The notes: generated from the sequence alone by a model not told the origin. A stretch of 9,192 nucleotides of DNA from Bacteroidaceae bacterium (GCA_017961965.1 JAGCWG010000566.1:1-9192), one strand, 5' to 3'. Counted from the first letter of the stretch, positions 1 through 7,396 are shown. Program-made: numbers and translations.

Positions 1-20
1 GGGCTAAAACTCACATTACT

Positions 21-701
21 ATGAAAAGATTTATTATCGCAGCCGCTATCATTATGGCTGGCATTATGACTGCTGATGCTCAGAAGAAAGTATCAATCCT
101 TGGTGATTCATACTCTACATTTGGTGGAGCTGTAAGTCCCCACTGGAACTATTGTTGGTACAATGGTAACGACAAGAAGAATGAGCAGAAGAATGACGTT
201 GAGAGCGTTGACCAGACATGGTGGAGCCTTGTGATTAAAGAAATGGGATATAAACTTGAGAAGAACAATTCATTCTCTGGTTCAACGGTATGTTACACAG
301 GATATGGAAGGGAGGATTACTCTGACCGTGCCTTCATCACTCGTATGTGTAACCTTGGCAATCCAGATATCATACTCATCCTTGCAGGTACTAATGACTC
401 ATGGGCTAAGTCTCCTATCGGATACTACGAATACAATAACTGGACACGTTCACAGCTGTATTCATTCCGTCCTGCCTTCTGCTATATGATTAGCTACATC
501 AAGCAGAACTATCCTAAGGCTCGCATAATAAACATCTGTAACAGTGAATTGTCAAAGGAAGTGACAGAGACAGAAGCAAAGGTGTGTGAGCACTACGGAG
601 TTACAAACATACAGCTTCACGATATAGAAAAACAGTCGGGTCACCCTTCTGTCAAAGGCATGAGAGCTATTGCTACTCAGGTAGAGGAAGTGCTGAAATA
701 G
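21..701 (+). CDS. Secreted SGNH/GDSL-type hydrolase
   Basis: Probably an exported esterase or deacetylase of the SGNH fold; the substrate cannot be read from sequence. The 226-residue protein begins with a signal peptide (basic MKR, hydrophobic stretch to about residue 17, likely signal peptidase I site after Ala20 in the run ADA-QKK). Block I is GDSYS with nucleophile Ser30, the block II glycine is probably Gly87 in SFSGST, block III is GTND with Asn125, and block V holds the candidate catalytic His208 in GHPS. The acidic residue usually three positions before this histidine is absent: residue 205 is Gln, so a Ser-His dyad or an acid from elsewhere must be assumed. No cysteine follows the signal region, so it is not a lipoprotein. 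The ATG at 21 fits the signal peptide. The stop codon lies inside a hairpin. The fold is well supported, the specificity is not. Confidence 0.85.
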   Translation: MKRFIIAAAIIMAGIMTADAQKKVSILGDSYSTFGGAVSPHWNYCWYNGNDKKNEQKNDVESVDQTWWSLVIKEMGYKLEKNNSFSGSTVCYTGYGREDYSDRAFITRMCNLGNPDIILILAGTNDSWAKSPIGYYEYNNWTRSQLYSFRPAFCYMISYIKQNYPKARIINICNSELSKEVTETEAKVCEHYGVTNIQLHDIEKQSGHPSVKGMRAIATQVEEVLK

Positions 702-729
702 TGATTTTCACACTATTTAATAATGTGAA
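696..729 (+). terminator. Hairpins over the SGNH gene stop, possible terminator
   Basis: AAATAGTG (696-703) and CACTATTT (711-718) form a perfect 8-bp stem with a 7-base loop; the TAG stop (699-701) lies in the left arm. A competing near-palindrome spans 707-729 (TTCACA ... TGTGAA, with a further 4-bp block inside). A third weak stem, AACAGA (728-733) with TCTGTT (743-748), is followed by a T-rich stretch (747-762). One or more may end transcription from the SGNH gene before topA, but the first two lack a proper T-tract, so the terminator role is an inference. Confidence 0.4.
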
Positions 730-776
730 CAGACAAAAATATTCTGTTTGTTTCTTTTTTCTTCATTAAAAATCGT

Positions 777-784
777 TACCTTTG
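777..784 (+). promoter_or_regulatory. Bacteroidetes -7 box of the topA promoter
   Basis: TACCTTTG matches the Bacteroidetes sigma-ABfr -7 consensus TAnnTTTG exactly and is followed by GC, as is common in this phylum. It lies 28 bases before the topA ATG, predicting transcription start near 789-792 and a short A-rich leader. The -33 TTTG is not well placed: the nearest clear TTTG (747-750) is 26 bases upstream instead of about 19-21. The same promoter probably serves aroK by read-through. Confidence 0.65.
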
Positions 785-812
785 CCGCCAAAAATAGAAC
801 GACAACTATAGT

Positions 813-3155
813 ATGCAAAAGAATTTGGTGATTGTTGAGTCTCCAGCTAAGGCAAAAACACTGGAGAAATTTCTTGGAAGTGACTATAAGGTTATGTCCA
901 GTTACGGTCACATCCGCGACTTGAAAAAGAAAGAGATGAGCGTCGATCTTGACGACTTCTCACCTAAATATGAAATTCCTGCAGATAAGACTGAGGTTGT
1001 AAAGAACCTTAAGGCGCAGGCAGCACAAGCAGAAACAGTTTGGTTGGCATCCGATGAGGACCGCGAGGGAGAAGCTATATCCTGGCATCTCAGTCAGGTC
1101 TTGGGACTTGACCCTAAGGAAGCTAAGCGCATTGTTTTCCATGAAATCACAAAGACAGCAATTCTTGAGGCTATACAGCATCCACGTACTATAGATATCA
1201 ATCTTGTGAATGCTCAGCAGGCTCGTCGTGTGCTTGACCGTATCGTCGGTTTTAAGCTTTCGCCTGTACTTTGGAAAAAGTTGAAGCCAAGTCTTAGTGC
1301 TGGTCGTGTACAGAGCGTGGCAGTACGTCTTATAGTTGAGCGTGAAAAGGAGATTGAGAATTTCAAAAGCGAAAACTCATTCAAGATTACAGCCATATTC
1401 CAGGTAGCAGATGCAGATGGCAAGACTGTTGACCTCAAGGCTGACCTTGACTCACGTTTCAAGACTAAGGAGGAGGCTGAGGCTTTCCTTGAGTCATGCA
1501 AGGGTAAGGAGTTTTCAATCACAGATATCCAGACTAAGCCGGTGAAGCGTTCACCAGCACCACCATTCACTACTTCTACTCTCCAGCAGGAGGCAGCCCG
1601 CAAGCTCGGTTTTGCGGTGTCACAGACAATGATGGTGGCTCAGCATCTTTACGAATCTGGACTTATCACATATATGCGTACCGACTCCGTGAACCTCTCA
1701 TCACTTTGTATCAACACTACAAAGGAGGAAATCCTGAAGATTCACGGAGAGAAGTATTCAAAGCCACGCCAGTATCATACAAGTGCTAAGGGCGCACAGG
1801 AGGCTCACGAGGCTATCCGTCCTACTTATATCAGTACACACGAGATTGATGGTAAGTCACAGGAAAAGCGTCTCTATGACCTTATCTGGAAGCGTACCAT
1901 TGCTTGTCAGATGCCAGATGCTGAGGCAGAGAAGACAATCATCACAATCGGTGCAGAGGGCATAGGCGACCTCAAATTCGTTGCATCAGGTGAGGTTATT
2001 ACTTTCGACGGATTCTTGCGAGTATATCGTGAGTCAGTAGATGATGAGAATGTACAGGAAGATGCTGACGGAATACTTCCACCAGTAAAGGTTGGTGAGG
2101 TTCTCGGACTTAAAGAAGTAGTGGCAACTGAGAAGTTTACTCAGCACCCACTTCGCTATACGGAGGCAAGCCTTGTAAAGAAGCTTGAGGAACTCGGTAT
2201 TGGTCGTCCATCTACATATGCGCCTACTATCTCTACCATCCAGCAGCGTGAATATGTTGAAAAGGGAGATAAGAAGGGTACTGAATGTGAATATACAATC
2301 CTTAAACTTAAGGGTTCAAAGATAACATCAACTACTAAGAAGGAGGTGATGGGCAATGAGAAAGCTAAGCTTTTGCCTACTGATATTGGTGTAGTTGTAA
2401 ACGATTTCCTCGTTAAGTTCTTCCCATCTATCATTGATTACAACTTTACTGCAAAGGTAGAGAAAGAGTTCGATGAGATTGCAGAGGGCAAGTTTGAGTG
2501 GAAGAACATGATGAGTTCTTTCTATGGTGACTTCGAGAAGCTTGTGGATGCAACCATGAGTGACAAGTCAGAGCATAAGGTAGGTGAGCGCATTCTTGGT
2601 AATGACCCTAAGACTGGTAAGCCTGTAAGTGTGAAGATTGGTCGTTTCGGTCCTGTAGTGCAGATTGGCTCTGCAACAGATGAGGAGAAGCCTAAGTTTG
2701 CACAACTCAAGAAGGAACAGAGTATTCAGACACTTACACTTGAGGAAGCACTCGAACTCTTCAAGCTCCCTCGTACTTTAGGTGAGTTTGAAGGTGAGAA
2801 CGTGGTTATCGGTGCAGGTCGTTTCGGTCCTTATATCCAGCATGCCAAGAAGTATGTGAGCATACCTAAGGATATGGATCCATTGTCAATAGAACTTGCT
2901 GATGCCATACAGCTCATTGAGGCTAAGCGTAAGGAGGAACAGAATAGCCACCTTGTCAAGTTTGAGGAAGATCCTGAACTCGAAGTTCTCGCTGGACGTT
3001 ATGGCCCATACATCAAGTACAAGGGTGCTAACTACAAGTTGCCAAAGACTGTTACAGATCCAAAGACACTCACATACGAGCAGTGTATGGAGATTGTGAA
3101 CAGTCAGGGTGAGGCAGCACCAAAGAAGACATATAAGAGAACTAAGAAGGCATAG
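813..3155 (+). CDS. topA: DNA topoisomerase I (type IA)
   Basis: Relaxes negatively supercoiled DNA by cutting one strand through a 5'-phosphotyrosyl link and passing the other strand. The 780-residue protein opens with the Toprim domain: Glu9 in VIVESPAKAKT and the metal-binding run DEDREGE at 81-87. The type IA core follows, with catalytic Tyr287 in LITYMRTDS and the conserved GRPSTYAPTIS block further on. The C-terminal part has three glycine-rich repeats (GRFGPVVQIG near 610, GAGRFGPYIQ near 667, AGRYGPYIKY near 727), about 60 residues apart, the topoisomerase C-terminal repeat type. No tetracysteine zinc fingers of the E. coli TopA kind are present, and the tail is lysine-rich (KKTYKRTKKA). 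The start is supported by the conserved N-terminus and by the promoter box 28 bases upstream. aroK follows after 24 bases. Confidence 0.97.
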   Translation: MQKNLVIVESPAKAKTLEKFLGSDYKVMSSYGHIRDLKKKEMSVDLDDFSPKYEIPADKTEVVKNLKAQAAQAETVWLASDEDREGEAISWHLSQVLGLDPKEAKRIVFHEITKTAILEAIQHPRTIDINLVNAQQARRVLDRIVGFKLSPVLWKKLKPSLSAGRVQSVAVRLIVEREKEIENFKSENSFKITAIFQVADADGKTVDLKADLDSRFKTKEEAEAFLESCKGKEFSITDIQTKPVKRSPAPPFTTSTLQQEAARKLGFAVSQTMMVAQHLYESGLITYMRTDSVNLSSLCINTTKEEILKIHGEKYSKPRQYHTSAKGAQEAHEAIRPTYISTHEIDGKSQEKRLYDLIWKRTIACQMPDAEAEKTIITIGAEGIGDLKFVASGEVITFDGFLRVYRESVDDENVQEDADGILPPVKVGEVLGLKEVVATEKFTQHPLRYTEASLVKKLEELGIGRPSTYAPTISTIQQREYVEKGDKKGTECEYTILKLKGSKITSTTKKEVMGNEKAKLLPTDIGVVVNDFLVKFFPSIIDYNFTAKVEKEFDEIAEGKFEWKNMMSSFYGDFEKLVDATMSDKSEHKVGERILGNDPKTGKPVSVKIGRFGPVVQIGSATDEEKPKFAQLKKEQSIQTLTLEEALELFKLPRTLGEFEGENVVIGAGRFGPYIQHAKKYVSIPKDMDPLSIELADAIQLIEAKRKEEQNSHLVKFEEDPELEVLAGRYGPYIKYKGANYKLPKTVTDPKTLTYEQCMEIVNSQGEAAPKKTYKRTKKA

Positions 3156-3179
3156 TTTATCTAACATTTTGATTGTAAT

Positions 3180-3707
3180 TTGAAAAGGATTTTTCTCATA
3201 GGATATATGGGTGCGGGCAAAACGACCATAGGCAAGGCGTTGGCGCACGAGATGGGAGTTGATTTCTTTGACCTTGACTGGTACATAGAAGACAGGTTCC
3301 ACAAGAAGATACCTGTTATATTCGCAGAACAGGGAGAATCGGCTTTCCGCGATATTGAACGTAAAATGTTGAATGAGGTAGGGGAGTTTGAGAATGTAGT
3401 CATCTCATGTGGTGGCGGAACTCCTTGTTTCTTTGACAACATCGACTTCATGAATAGCCACGGTGAGGTAGTATATCTCAGGGCTAAACCATCTGTGCTG
3501 AAGGAACATCTCCTTATGGGTAAGAGTCAGCGTCCGCTTATACAGGGAAAGTCTCCAGATGAACTTATCAAGTACATAGAAGAGAGTCTTGAACATCGCA
3601 AGCCGTTCTATGAGAAGGCAAAACATTGCCTTGACATTGAGGTTATTCATACTAAAGAAGAAATATCAGATTATGTCCACAAGATAATGGACATGGTTAA
3701 GGGGTAA
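3180..3707 (+). CDS. aroK: Shikimate kinase, TTG start
   Basis: Phosphorylates shikimate at the 3-hydroxyl with ATP, the fifth step of the cytoplasmic chorismate pathway. The length (175 residues) is normal for AroK/AroL. Visible elements are the P-loop GYMGAGKTT (8-16), Asp31 and Asp33 in DLD, Arg57 in the FRDIE motif, the glycine triplet 78-80, the lid arginine Arg118 in SQRPLI, and Arg140 in the HRKPFYEKA segment; these are the expected shikimate- and nucleotide-binding positions. The start must be TTG: an in-frame stop lies at 3162-3164, no other start codon falls between it and 3180, and the first ATG would begin at Met10 inside the P-loop, removing the first beta strand. The gene starts 24 bases after topA and has no clear promoter of its own, so co-transcription with topA is likely. 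The weak start codon may keep its yield low. Confidence 0.95.
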   Translation: MKRIFLIGYMGAGKTTIGKALAHEMGVDFFDLDWYIEDRFHKKIPVIFAEQGESAFRDIERKMLNEVGEFENVVISCGGGTPCFFDNIDFMNSHGEVVYLRAKPSVLKEHLLMGKSQRPLIQGKSPDELIKYIEESLEHRKPFYEKAKHCLDIEVIHTKEEISDYVHKIMDMVKG

Positions 3708-3844
3708 GTTATTTAGTTTTTGAGTTTTTAGGTTATTAAGTTTTTGAGTTTTCGAGAGAAAGAAAAAACGTGAGAACATAAGAACTTACAAACTCAATAA
3801 CTCACAAACTTAAAAACTTACAAACCTAAAAACTCACGAACTCA
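3707..3844. repeat. Imperfect 40-base inverted repeat between aroK and speA
   Basis: Bases 3713-3752 are the reverse complement of 3805-3844 at 33 of 40 positions, with a perfect 14-base core (3721-3734 against 3823-3836). The spacer between the arms is 52 bases. The left arm is itself built of about five or six reverse-oriented octamers (AGTTTTTG, AGTTTTTA, GGTTATTA, AGTTTTTG, AGTTTTCG) in 8-base register from 3707. In RNA it could fold into a long A-U-rich hairpin at the 3' end of the aroK message. It could end or stabilise that transcript, but it has no T-tract after the right arm. Confidence 0.75.
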
Positions 3845-3862
3845 CAATATTAAAAACTCAAA
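3775..3862 (+). repeat. Tandem octamer array (AACTYAMA) before speA
   Basis: Eleven consecutive 8-base blocks run in register from 3775 to 3862: AACATAAG, AACTTACA, AACTCAAT, AACTCACA, AACTTAAA, AACTTACA, AACCTAAA, AACTCACG, AACTCACA, ATATTAAA, AACTCAAA. Most fit AACTYAMA with one or two changes. Pairs of blocks also give a 16-base period from 3783 to 3846. The array ends 4 bases before the speA ATG, so it forms the leader of the speA message and occupies the ribosome-loading region. There are no spacers, so it is not a CRISPR array, and no promoter box can be recognised in it. Confidence 0.85.
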
Positions 3863-3866
3863 ATAA

Positions 3867-5762
3867 ATGAGGAAATGGCGTATTGAGGACTCCAACGAAC
3901 TTTATGGAATAAATGGTTGGGGTGTTAACTATTTTCGTATAAATGATAAGGGTAATGTAGCTGTCACTCCTCGTAAGGACGGGGTAGAGGTTGACCTCAA
4001 GGAAGTGATGGACGACCTTGCCCTGAGGGATGTATCTGCACCAGTACTTGTACGTTTCCCTGACATCATAGACAACCGTATCGAAAAGACGGCTATCTGT
4101 TTTGAGAAGGCAAGTAAGGAGTATGGTTATACTGCAGAGAACTTTATCATCTATCCTATCAAGGTAAACCAGATAAATCCTGTAGTAGAGGAGGTTATCA
4201 AGCACGGAAAGATGTTTAACCTCGGTCTTGAGGCAGGTTCTAAGCCTGAGCTCCATGCTGTCCTTGCTGTCAATATGAACAGCGACTCTCTCATCATCTG
4301 TAATGGTTATAAGGATGAGAGTTATATCGAACTTGCACTTCTTGCCCAGAAGATGGGTAAGAGAATCTATATTGTCGTAGAGAAATTCAACGAACTTGAG
4401 ATTATCACTCGTGTAGCCAAGCGTCTTAACGTGCGCCCAAATATGGGTATTCGTATCAAGTTGGCTGCAAGTGGTAGCGGAAAGTGGGAAGAGAGTGGTG
4501 GCGATGCCAGCAAGTTTGGTCTCACATCAGGTGAGCTTCTTACTGCTCTCAGCTATATTGAGGACAATGGCATGAAGGATTGCCTCAAGCTTATCCACTT
4601 CCATATCGGTTCGCAGATTACCAAGATCCGTCGTATTCAGAATGCTCTACGTGAGGCAAGTATGTTCTACATCCAGTTGCACAAGCTCGGTTATAACGTA
4701 GAGTTTGTTGACTGTGGCGGAGGACTTGGTGTTGACTATGACGGTAGTCGTTCAAGCAACTCAGAAAGTTCAGTAAACTACTCTATTCAGGAGTACGTTA
4801 ATAACTGTGTATATACATTCGTTGAGGCAGCAAACAACAACAATGTACCTCAGCCAAACATCATCACAGAGGGTGGACGTTCACTCGCTGCTCACCATTC
4901 AGTACTCATCATGGAGGTGTTGGAGACAGCTGTTGTTCCTGCTATGCCAGAAGAGTTTGAGGTAAGCGAGAATGACCACGAACTTGCTAAGGACTTATAC
5001 GATATATGGTGCAATCTCAATGTACGTAATATGCTTGAGAACTGGCACGATGCACAGCAGATTCGTGAGGAGGCTCTTGACCTCTTTGCTCACGGTATGC
5101 TTGACCTTCGTACACGTGCTGAGATAGAACGTATGTACTGGGCTGTTGCACGCGAAATCAATAGTCTTGCACACACGTTGAAGCATATACCAGAGGAGTT
5201 CCACTCACTCGACAAGCTTCTTGCCGATAAGTATTTCTGTAACTTCTCACTCTTCCACTCTCTCCCTGACTCATGGGCTATTGACCAGATATTCCCAATC
5301 ATGCCTATCCAGCGTCTTGATGAGCGTCCTGACCGTAATGCCACGCTTCAGGATATCACTTGTGACTCTGACGGTAAGATTGCCAACTTCTCTATCGAGA
5401 GTGGTGTGAGTCATTTCATTCCTGTTCATTCATTGGACAAGAAGAAGGGCAGCTACTACATCGGTGTGTTCCTCGTAGGTGCTTATCAGGAGATTCTCGG
5501 CGATATGCACAACCTCTTCGGTGATACTAATGCTGTTCACATCACTACGGATAAGGACGGTTATCATATCAACAACATCATAGATGGTGAGACTGTGGCA
5601 GATGTACTCTCATTTGTACAGTACGAGCCAAAGAAGATGGTGCGTAGTCTTGAGATATGGACTAAGCAGGCTATCAAGGAGGGTAAGATTACCCTTGACG
5701 AGGGTAAGGAGTTCCTTGACACATACCGTAGTGGTCTCTATGGCTATACATATCTTGAATAA
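3867..5762 (+). CDS. speA: Biosynthetic arginine decarboxylase
   Basis: Converts L-arginine to agmatine with pyridoxal phosphate, the first step of the agmatine route to putrescine and spermidine or related polyamines. The 631-residue protein has the typical SpeA length and a fold-III PLP barrel: the PLP-binding lysine is Lys99 in YPIKVNQ, HFHIGSQ lies at 244-250, the phosphate-binding glycines begin at 284 (GGGLGVDYDG), and the C-terminal active-site cysteine is Cys499 in DITCDSDG. The N-terminus (MRKWRIEDS) and C-terminus (RSGLYGYTYLE) match Bacteroidetes SpeA proteins as I know them, so start and end are secure. No other polyamine gene is in the window. The leader consists of the octamer array, and a terminator-like hairpin follows the stop. 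Its promoter is not evident; read-through from topA-aroK would have to pass the inverted repeat. Confidence 0.97.
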   Translation: MRKWRIEDSNELYGINGWGVNYFRINDKGNVAVTPRKDGVEVDLKEVMDDLALRDVSAPVLVRFPDIIDNRIEKTAICFEKASKEYGYTAENFIIYPIKVNQINPVVEEVIKHGKMFNLGLEAGSKPELHAVLAVNMNSDSLIICNGYKDESYIELALLAQKMGKRIYIVVEKFNELEIITRVAKRLNVRPNMGIRIKLAASGSGKWEESGGDASKFGLTSGELLTALSYIEDNGMKDCLKLIHFHIGSQITKIRRIQNALREASMFYIQLHKLGYNVEFVDCGGGLGVDYDGSRSSNSESSVNYSIQEYVNNCVYTFVEAANNNNVPQPNIITEGGRSLAAHHSVLIMEVLETAVVPAMPEEFEVSENDHELAKDLYDIWCNLNVRNMLENWHDAQQIREEALDLFAHGMLDLRTRAEIERMYWAVAREINSLAHTLKHIPEEFHSLDKLLADKYFCNFSLFHSLPDSWAIDQIFPIMPIQRLDERPDRNATLQDITCDSDGKIANFSIESGVSHFIPVHSLDKKKGSYYIGVFLVGAYQEILGDMHNLFGDTNAVHITTDKDGYHINNIIDGETVADVLSFVQYEPKKMVRSLEIWTKQAIKEGKITLDEGKEFLDTYRSGLYGYTYLE

Positions 5763-5786
5763 TAACGTAACAGACAATTATACAAC

Positions 5787-5819
5787 AGAAGACGGGTTGG
5801 TTCTGCTAATCCGTTTTTT
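5787..5819 (+). terminator. Intrinsic terminator after speA
   Basis: ACGGGTTG (5792-5799) pairs with TAATCCGT (5807-5814) over 8 bp, two of them G-T, around a 7-base loop, and is followed directly by five further T residues (5815-5819). The A-rich bases before the stem (from 5787) can pair with that T-tract, so the element could also work in reverse. It begins 24 bases after the speA stop and ends only 14 bases before the flippase ATG. Confidence 0.7.
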
Positions 5820-5833
5820 CATTTGATAGACTT

Positions 5834-7303
5834 ATGGCTAATCTAAAGTCACTTGTGAAGGATACTGCCATCTACGGTATGTCTTCCATCGTGGGTAGAT
5901 TTCTTAACTACCTGCTTGTTCCACTCTACACCAATGTTTTCCCTGCTGAGAACGGAGGATATGGCGTGATTACGAACATATATTCATACACTGCGTTAAT
6001 ACTTCCACTGCTTACCTTTGGAATGGAGACGACATTTTTCCGCTATGCCAACGATGATAAGGAAAAGCCAGATACTGTGTTCTCCACTACCTTAGCAATG
6101 GTAAGTACGTTGTCAATACTATTCCTTGCACTCGTCTTCATATTCATAGACCCAATAGGGGTTTACACAAATTATCCTAACCACCATGAGTACCTACTAA
6201 TAATGGGTACGTGTGTTGCCATTGACTCCATTCAGGCAATACCATTCTGCTATCTCCGCTTCAAGAAGCGTCCTATCAAGTTCGCCTTAATAAAGCTCCT
6301 GTTCATAGCAATGAACGTGTCACTTAATGTGATTTACTACATAGTGCTCAAGAAGACAGAAGTGTATTACGTTTTTGCCATCAACTTGGCATGTACTTCA
6401 CTTCTCACCTTCTTCTTCATACCAGAGCTATTCTCCATTAAATGGAAGGTAGATTTAAGACTTCTTTTCCGTATGTTCAGCTATTCATGGCCGATATTCA
6501 TACTTAGTGTCACAGCTGTGCTAAATCAGGCTTTAGACAAGATTATCTTCCCATGGGCATACACTCTTAATGGAGAAAATGACATCGAATCTGCAAACAG
6601 CCAACTCGGAATATACGGAGCATGCGTTAAGATTGCCATGATTATGGCAATGATTACCCAGGCATTCCGATTTGCATACGAACCAATCGTATTTGCAAAG
6701 AGCAGGGATGCTGACAGCAAGGAATACTACGGAGTGGCAATGAAATATTTCATTATATTCACTCTCTTCGCCTTCCTCTGTGTAATTGGATATTTGGACA
6801 TACTGAAGTTTGTCATCGGTGAGGATTACCATGAAGGTCTCAAGGTTGTTCCTATCGTCATGGCTGCCGAGATAATGATGGGTATATACTTCAATCTGTC
6901 ATTCTGGTACAAGCTCATAGATAAGACGTATTGGGGCACTATCTTCTCTCTGATGGGATGTTTGGTGCTTGCCGCTGTCAATATCATCTTCATTCCTAAA
7001 TACGGCTATATGGCATGTGCATGGGGTGGATTCTCGGCATACGCTACTGCTATGACTCTTTGTTATATCGTAGGTAGGTTCAAGAATCCTATTGAGTATG
7101 ACCTCAAGAGCATCGGTACTTATGTACTCATCACAGCCTTGTTCTTTGTGGCAATGCAGCTTTCAGCGTATTATGTTGTCTCTGTACCTCTACGACTTGT
7201 TATCAACACTGTCCTCATCCTCTTGTTTGTGGCTCATGTAATATATCATGACCTACCACTTGCAAGTCTTCCGGTGATAGGGAAGTACTTCAGGAAAAAA
7301 TAG
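5834..7303 (+). CDS. MOP-superfamily polysaccharide/oligosaccharide flippase
   Basis: Inner-membrane protein of the Wzx/RfbX type, expected to move a lipid-linked glycan (O-antigen, capsule or other surface polysaccharide unit) to the periplasmic face. The 489 residues contain about 14 hydrophobic segments, for example near 13-33, 45-65, 85-105, 120-140, 150-172, 178-198, 215-235, 260-285, 305-327, 335-357, 368-390, 393-414, 424-446 and 452-470. The N-terminal pattern (amphipathic start, then a tyrosine- and glycine-rich GGYGVITNIYSYTALILPLLTFGMETTFFRY stretch in two halves) is typical of the family, as is a short basic tail (KYFRKK). No glycosyltransferase or polymerase gene lies nearby, so this is an orphan flippase and its substrate is unknown; a role with other lipid-linked glycans cannot be excluded. 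Transcription is unclear because a terminator lies just upstream. Confidence 0.88.
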   Translation: MANLKSLVKDTAIYGMSSIVGRFLNYLLVPLYTNVFPAENGGYGVITNIYSYTALILPLLTFGMETTFFRYANDDKEKPDTVFSTTLAMVSTLSILFLALVFIFIDPIGVYTNYPNHHEYLLIMGTCVAIDSIQAIPFCYLRFKKRPIKFALIKLLFIAMNVSLNVIYYIVLKKTEVYYVFAINLACTSLLTFFFIPELFSIKWKVDLRLLFRMFSYSWPIFILSVTAVLNQALDKIIFPWAYTLNGENDIESANSQLGIYGACVKIAMIMAMITQAFRFAYEPIVFAKSRDADSKEYYGVAMKYFIIFTLFAFLCVIGYLDILKFVIGEDYHEGLKVVPIVMAAEIMMGIYFNLSFWYKLIDKTYWGTIFSLMGCLVLAAVNIIFIPKYGYMACAWGGFSAYATAMTLCYIVGRFKNPIEYDLKSIGTYVLITALFFVAMQLSAYYVVSVPLRLVINTVLILLFVAHVIYHDLPLASLPVIGKYFRKK

Positions 7304-7311
7304 AAGACCCA

Positions 7312-7342
7312 CCCCAGCCCTCCCTATAGGGAGGGGGCTTGG
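7312..7342. repeat. GC-rich REP-like palindrome after the flippase gene
   Basis: An 18-base perfect palindrome (CCCTCCCTATAGGGAGGG, 7318-7335) is extended on both sides after a two-base bulge (GA 7316-7317 reversed against CT 7338-7339, then CC with GG at 7341-7342). The C-rich left flank starts at about 7308. It is far richer in G and C than its surroundings and starts 8 bases after the flippase stop. It has no T-tract, so it resembles a dispersed REP-type element more than an intrinsic terminator, though the hairpin would protect the 3' end of the message or hinder polymerase. Confidence 0.6.
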
Positions 7343-7396
7343 TTACTATGTTCGCTGAAAGAATCTAAAAGTTCGAATGTAGCCACAGCTCAATAG

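Noticed and set aside
707..729. CRP-type operator (TTCACA ... TGTGAA)
   Set aside because: The half-sites are in the opposite order to the CRP consensus TGTGA-N6-TCACA, and the dyad lies at a gene end in a phylum without a typical CRP promoter layout.
1214..1603. 129-codon open frame on the - strand inside topA
   Set aside because: It is fully antisense to the conserved type IA core and its serine/arginine-rich translation reflects the topA codons read backwards.
3176..3182. Promoter box TAATTTG just before aroK
   Set aside because: It is one base shorter than TAnnTTTG and overlaps the TTG start codon, leaving no room for a leader.
2886..3302. 138-codon open frame on the - strand across the topA-aroK junction
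   Set aside because: It lies opposite two well-identified genes, has a cysteine/leucine-rich unstructured composition and no recognisable motif; it is a shadow of the coding strand.
3714..3746. Promoter for speA from TAGTTTTTG and TAAGTTTTTG
   Set aside because: Both have extra bases compared with TAnnTTTG, their mutual spacing does not fit, and they arise from the reverse octamers.
3775..3862. CRISPR-like array
   Set aside because: Units are 8 bases, contiguous and degenerate, with no unique spacers and no cas genes nearby.
7348..7368. Six-codon mini-frame (MFAERI) between the flippase and the S46 gene
   Set aside because: It is too short to support, shows no initiation signal, and has no leader-peptide features such as a run of one amino acid.
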